DNA from: Sporolactobacillus shoreae
GTDB taxonomy: Bacteria > Bacillota > Bacilli > Bacillales > Sporolactobacillaceae
Direction of reading: 5' to 3'
Assembly: GCF_004684935.1 (NCBI RefSeq)
Contig: NZ_SRJD01000005.1
Span: forward strand, 62,001 to 126,000
DNA: 64,000 nucleotides
The stretch's first letter is position 1, and each line of letters opens with the position of its first letter. Positions 60,220 to 64,000 of this stretch are shown here, piece after piece. Under the pieces are notes generated by a model. The model saw only the letters and a program-made list of their open reading frames with translations, did not search any database and was not told where the DNA came from. The position numbers were made by a program, and so were the translations under genes.

Positions 60220-60831
60220 GTGAGCACCAGAATGACGAACCGCGATCTTCAGGCACTGGAACGCCGCAAACAAATCCTTGATGTTTCTAAAAAGCTGTTT
60301 CTGGAGCAAGGGTACCATGCAACATCAATGCGCATGATCAACAAAACCGTCGGACTATCGGAAGCACTAACCTATCATTATTTTCCAAATGGCAAATTGG
60401 AAATATTTAAAGCGGTTGTCGAGGCGGGACACGAGAATAGCATCAAACAGATACAGACAGTCATTCAAACGTTCCGGCACGATATGCCTTTGAGAGATGC
60501 GTTGATCACTTTTGGGAAAACCGTTCATCAACTGTTTGCTACCGATGACAGTATTATTCCGCTGGTTATTCGTGAACGGCAGCTGCTGGACAGTTCTGAA
60601 TATAAGTTTATCAACGAAACGACTCAGCAGCTGATCGATACATTTGCTGCCTACTTAAAAAATCCTAAAGTCAGGCCAAAATTAAAATCGTTTGATCTTC
60701 GGTTAGGTATTCTGCAATACACCTATAATTTCACAACCAGTTCAATATTCGGTGAGTCCCTGTTTAATGATAATTACGACGAGTACGTTTCGGAACTGGC
60801 TGATATGACCCTTCAATTGTGGTGTGAATGA
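60220..60831 (+). CDS. TetR/AcrR family repressor
   Basis: 203 residues from a GTG with AGGAGG upstream. The TetR helix-turn-helix reads ILDVSKKLFLEQGYHATSMRMINKTVGLSEALTYHYFPNGKLEIFK. The C-terminal domain resembles TetR_C_11-like. Palindromic operators lie upstream of its own gene and again before the MFS gene at 60854, so both promoters are likely repressed by it. Confidence 0.92.
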   Translation: MSTRMTNRDLQALERRKQILDVSKKLFLEQGYHATSMRMINKTVGLSEALTYHYFPNGKLEIFKAVVEAGHENSIKQIQTVIQTFRHDMPLRDALITFGKTVHQLFATDDSIIPLVIRERQLLDSSEYKFINETTQQLIDTFAAYLKNPKVRPKLKSFDLRLGILQYTYNFTTSSIFGESLFNDNYDEYVSELADMTLQLWCE

Positions 60832-60853
60832 CAGTATTTTTTTATTTGTTAAT

Positions 60854-60877
60854 TTAACTAAGCAAACGTTTGGTTAA
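60854..60877. promoter_or_regulatory. Second TetR operator, before the MFS gene
   Basis: TTAACTAA, eight bases (GCAAACGT), TTGGTTAA. It is the same design as the site at 60173 with only four differences, and it lies 18 bases upstream of the MFS start. Confidence 0.75.
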
Positions 60878-60894
60878 TATACTGGAGGCGGATT

Positions 60895-62376
60895 ATGAAA
60901 AATATGCGTAAATGGCTCGTTTTATTTGTTCTCGCTCTGAGTACTTTAGCAGTTGGTATTGATTCAACTGTACTCAACCTGGCTTTGCCGACATTGGCAT
61001 CAAAATTAAATGCAACAAACTCCGAGTTACAATGGTTTGTCGATTCCTACAACTTAGTCTTTGCCGCGACACTGATACCGGCTGGTCTACTGGGCGATCG
61101 TTTTGGCCGTAAAAAAATGCTTATTTTGTCCTTGGGCATATTCGGCTTGTCATCACTGCTTTGCGCCTATGCAGCTTCACCAGCGATGCTGATTGTTTAT
61201 CGGTGTACGCTTGCTCTTGGCGCGGCGACGTTGATCCCAACGTCCATGTCCATTATTCCTGTACTATTCACAAAGGGAGAACAGCCAAAGGCGACCGCAA
61301 TCTGGGTAATTGCTAATACGCTTAGTATGCCGATCGGACCAATCATTGGCGGTTGGTTACTCAATCACTTCTGGTGGGGCTCCGTTTTTCTGATTAATGT
61401 GCCAATCGTTTTGATCGCGTTAATTGCTGTTACTGTTTTGATGACTGAATCGAAGCAATCCCACAAGCAGACCTTTGATCTTCTTGGCATTGCCACATCA
61501 AGCCTCGGACTAACCAGCATCACCTACGGCGTTATTCTTGCGGGTGAAAAGTCATGGTCAAATGCTGGGGTCTGGTACGCGATTATACTGGGTGTGATTT
61601 TACTTGTAGCATTTGTCATGTGGGAACTTAAGTGCAAAAAACCGCTCATTAATCTATCACTGTTCAAATCTCGATCATTTTCGCTGAGCAATATTTTTAT
61701 GATGGTGATCAGCTACATTATGTTCGGCTATCTCTACATCCTGCCTCAATATTTTCAAAATGTTGAAGGCAGCGATACACAGCAGGCAGGCTTCAAATTA
61801 CTGCCGCTTATTCTTGGCATTACATTAGGCTCAATTATTGTCAGCAGGATTCATCTCAACCAAAAAATGACCATTACTTTTGGCTTTATCTTGCTGATCG
61901 TGTCAGGATTAATGGGTTGGCGCACGGCAATCGATACATCTTATGGCTGGGTGGCTGTATGGACAGCACTCGCCGGCGTCGGCATTGGTGCTATTCTTCC
62001 AGCTACAATGAGCACTGCGCTCGCCGATCTTTCCCCCGATCAAAGCGGTATTGGTTCATCCGTCATAAAAGCCATTCAGCAGATCGGCAGCACGTTTGGT
62101 GTCGCAACGCTTGGGACCGTATTAATTTCAACTTATCAGGCGAATGTCAATTTCAGAGGCCTGCCTCCTGAAGCAGTATCCTGGGTCAAGAAAAGCGTCA
62201 CTTCCGGAATCGCAGTCGCACATAAACTGCAATCCCAGGCGTTAGTTCATTCCGTACGATCCAGCTTTGTGCTTGGAATGAATAGCGTTTTATTCATTTG
62301 TGGCGTGATCGCATGTTGCAGTTTAATCGTTGTTTGGCTATTTTTACGCACGTCCAAAGCAAAACAAGTAAATTGA
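60895..62376 (+). CDS. MFS multidrug exporter, DHA2 (14-TMS) type
   Basis: 493 residues of the EmrB/QacA class. The start VGIDSTVLNLALPTLASKL and the motif A region LLGDRFGRKKMLI are diagnostic. NTLSMPIGPIIGGWLLNHFWWGSVFLINVP (motif C and the following loop) is also typical. There are 14 spans. GGAGGCGG lies close upstream of the ATG. Expression is probably repressed by the TetR protein upstream through the operator at 60854. Confidence 0.92.
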   Translation: MKNMRKWLVLFVLALSTLAVGIDSTVLNLALPTLASKLNATNSELQWFVDSYNLVFAATLIPAGLLGDRFGRKKMLILSLGIFGLSSLLCAYAASPAMLIVYRCTLALGAATLIPTSMSIIPVLFTKGEQPKATAIWVIANTLSMPIGPIIGGWLLNHFWWGSVFLINVPIVLIALIAVTVLMTESKQSHKQTFDLLGIATSSLGLTSITYGVILAGEKSWSNAGVWYAIILGVILLVAFVMWELKCKKPLINLSLFKSRSFSLSNIFMMVISYIMFGYLYILPQYFQNVEGSDTQQAGFKLLPLILGITLGSIIVSRIHLNQKMTITFGFILLIVSGLMGWRTAIDTSYGWVAVWTALAGVGIGAILPATMSTALADLSPDQSGIGSSVIKAIQQIGSTFGVATLGTVLISTYQANVNFRGLPPEAVSWVKKSVTSGIAVAHKLQSQALVHSVRSSFVLGMNSVLFICGVIACCSLIVVWLFLRTSKAKQVN

Positions 62377-62399
62377 ATCTATCGAAGGAAGGTCAAAAT

Positions 62400-62765
62400 A
62401 TGAACCGTAAAAAACTAGTGTCCATCGGATGGATGATATTATTTTTAACCGTCTTGAAATTTCCGATTATGGGTTTAGATACACATACAAACAGTTCCAT
62501 CTTGGGATTTATTGGACCGTTAATCATTGCACTCATTATTTATTTGCTGCCCTTATATTTTGTGGCAAAGGATAAAAAGTGGGCTATAGTCGTCTTTTCG
62601 GTGATCCTGCTTCTAACGTTATTAATGGGCGGAAGTTCGGGAGTAGAATTTGCGGCCACAACCCATTCAGCCTTATTGAAAGGATTAATGATTACCCTAC
62701 TGATCGTGCAGTTGGTTGCGACCATTTATTGGTTCTTTGCAGCGTTCGTGCAGAGGAAAAAATGA
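62400..62765 (+). CDS. Small membrane protein
   Basis: 121 residues from the ATG at 62400, with GGAAGG close upstream. Four spans are predicted (about 7-25, 33-53, 59-77, 90-112). It is the third gene of the tetR/MFS operon, 23 bases after the exporter. No family is recognised. It could be an accessory of the exporter or a permeability factor. Confidence 0.75.
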   Translation: MNRKKLVSIGWMILFLTVLKFPIMGLDTHTNSSILGFIGPLIIALIIYLLPLYFVAKDKKWAIVVFSVILLLTLLMGGSSGVEFAATTHSALLKGLMITLLIVQLVATIYWFFAAFVQRKK

Positions 62766-62825
62766 ATTTGCGTATTCCGTCTTTCTTGCGGTAACCAACA
62801 AAATTCCTGATTAAGCATGATTAAT

Positions 62826-62862
62826 AAGAGAGTACAGCTCGTTTAAAAACTGTACTCTCTTT
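62826..62862 (+). terminator. Terminator of the tetR/MFS operon
   Basis: AAGAGAGTACAG and CTGTACTCTCTT form a perfect 12-bp stem with a 12-base loop, followed by TCGTTTG. The rest of the gap up to 63128 is AT-rich and shows no gene. Confidence 0.85.
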
Positions 62863-63128
62863 CGTTTGTTTTGATGACGGCACATGAGGCGTGAATCTCT
62901 AACAGCTCCGGCAAATTTCTAGTAAGTTATGTATTTAAGCTCAATATTCTGCTAATTATGCTTCAACATATTATAATGATCCTATATTAAAAATCTGATA
63001 TTTTTGTCAAAGATTGTCGCCACTTCATTTGGCGCATATCGATATAGGCCGAACCATGACCTTTCTCGTAGATTCAGGAAATTTTAAACTTATCCGGTTA
63101 AAATAGGCCCATAAAAGGAAGTGAGATC

Positions 63129-64000
63129 ATGAGAAAATATCGATGGGTCATGTGGCGAAAGCTGCTGATCTTTGTAGCGATTATCGCAATTATTAGTGTA
63201 TCCCTTTGGGCAGGGGGATCAAATGCGTGGAATATTGCCCTTACTATCTTAAACTTGCTGCTCCAATTGTTTTTTGCCGTACTCATGATCATTGTCCAGT
63301 TTGTTGCACTATTCTGGTTCCTCGCCAGAGGGCGGACCTACTGGATCATGCCCGGCGAAACCGGATCAAACTGGGACGACTATCGGGGCAATCCTGAAAT
63401 CGTTGAGAATGCCAAACGAATTGTCACCCTTCTCAAAGGCGTTAAGGATTTCAAGAAAATGGGGGGCCAAGCAATACGGGGACTGCTGCTTTGCGGACCA
63501 CCGGGAACAGGGAAATCTTATCTTGCACAGGTCATTGCCAACGAAGCTCAGATCCCTTTCGCTTATGCTTCCGCTCCAAGCTTTCAAAATATGTTCTTCG
63601 GCGTCGGCAATTTAAAAGTTATGAGTCTCTATAGAAAAGCACGGAGATTAGCCAAAACCTATGGTGCCTGCATTATTTTTATTGACGAAATTGACGCGAT
63701 CGGTATGTCGAGACAGTCAGGCGGAGGGGCCGGCGGAATCGGCGCGATGTTCGGCATGGGTGGCTCCGGCCTGCTTAATGAGCTGCTTCTGCAGATGGAT
63801 CCACCGAACATCGATCATTCGCGCTTCGCCAAGCTTCTCCGTTCGCTCGGACTTCGGCACAAAAAAGCAGAACATCGTGCTGTTCTGACCATTGGTGCGA
63901 CGAATTTACCGGACGTTCTTGACCCGGCCCTGCTCCGTCCCGGACGATTTGACCGGAAGCTCTGGGTCTATCCCCCGGACTATGACGGCCGGGTGGATGT
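63129..64000 (+). CDS. Membrane-anchored AAA+ ATPase, 3' end beyond the window
   Basis: At least 290 residues from the ATG at 63129 (ribosome site GGAAGTGAG just upstream), open to the window edge. Two spans lie in the first 75 residues. The AAA+ domain has Walker [15 protein letters not shown], Walker [13 protein letters not shown], a Gly-rich loop ([17 protein letters not shown]) and the sensor-1/arginine-finger region [24 protein letters not shown]. The layout is FtsH-like, though the N-terminal spans are closer than usual and a protease domain cannot be seen here. It could be an FtsH-related ATPase without protease. Confidence 0.88.
   Translation, partial: MRKYRWVMWRKLLIFVAIIAIISVSLWAGGSNAWNIALTILNLLLQLFFAVLMIIVQFVALFWFLARGRTYWIMPGETGSNWDDYRGNPEIVENAKRIVTLLKGVKDFKKMGGQAIRGLLLCGPPGTGKSYLAQVIANEAQIPFAYASAPSFQNMFFGVGNLKVMSLYRKARRLAKTYGACIIFIDEIDAIGMSRQSGGGAGGIGAMFGMGGSGLLNELLLQMDPPNIDHSRFAKLLRSLGLRHKKAEHRAVLTIGATNLPDVLDPALLRPGRFDRKLWVYPPDYDGRVD

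Overview
The window looks like chromosomal DNA of a low-to-mid GC Firmicute of the Bacillales/Lactobacillales border, possibly Sporolactobacillus-like (inference). Clues are strong AGGAGG-type ribosome sites with many GTG/TTG starts, a LevR/sigma-54 mannose-family PTS, a T-box tyrS of the TyrZ type, a D-lactate-dehydrogenase-family enzyme, an aerobic-type HemY, and several MocR, LysR and TetR regulators. No rRNA or tRNA gene was found.

Layout. 1-7.8 kb: a TetR-controlled operon (MFS exporter, NAD(P)-binding protein, a partial gene), a hydrolase, L-asparaginase, and a large GT-C-like membrane protein. 7.8-13.6 kb: a levDEFG-type PTS with a sigma-54 promoter, an upstream array of activator-site-like repeats, and levR. 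13.7-16.3 kb: a D-2-hydroxyacid dehydrogenase/aromatic-type aminotransferase operon behind a structured, terminator-bearing leader. 17.4-25.1 kb: a four-gene SMC-type Wadjet plasmid-defence operon in the order jetD-jetA-jetB-jetC. 25.2-27.2 kb: queuosine genes (queC, queF, transporter) with a structured leader. 27.5-35.5 kb: a monooxygenase-like gene behind five 20-bp tandem repeats, panE, a DM13 lipoprotein/DoxX/two-component group, an MFS gene, and an ECF sigma/anti-sigma pair.

35.5-43.9 kb: a yczE-like gene, an intact MocR regulator, an amino-acid racemase, a DMT transporter, hemY, and an ACT-domain/MFS fusion divergent from a LysR gene. 44-50.7 kb is accessory: a hydrolase, an orphan Phd/YefM-like antitoxin remnant, an ArsR/MFS pair, a TetR/methyltransferase/P-loop kinase operon, a DMT transporter and a proline-tyrosine-rich protein. 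50.9-53.8 kb: a PNPOx-like gene whose divergent MocR regulator was destroyed by a TnpB-only IS605-family element; the empty site can be rebuilt exactly. 53.9-57.5 kb: a LysR/old-yellow-enzyme/SDR electrophile-stress cluster whose promoter carries the same 20-bp repeat as the gene at 27.5 kb. 57.6-64 kb: an Xre/DUF2975 pair, T-box tyrS, a second TetR/MFS operon with perfect palindromic operators, and the start of a membrane-anchored AAA+ ATPase.

The most notable systems are the Wadjet operon, the ACT-MFS fusion, the shared 20-bp repeat regulon, the structured leader at 16 kb and the TnpB insertion. Functions come from motifs read by eye; no database search was run.
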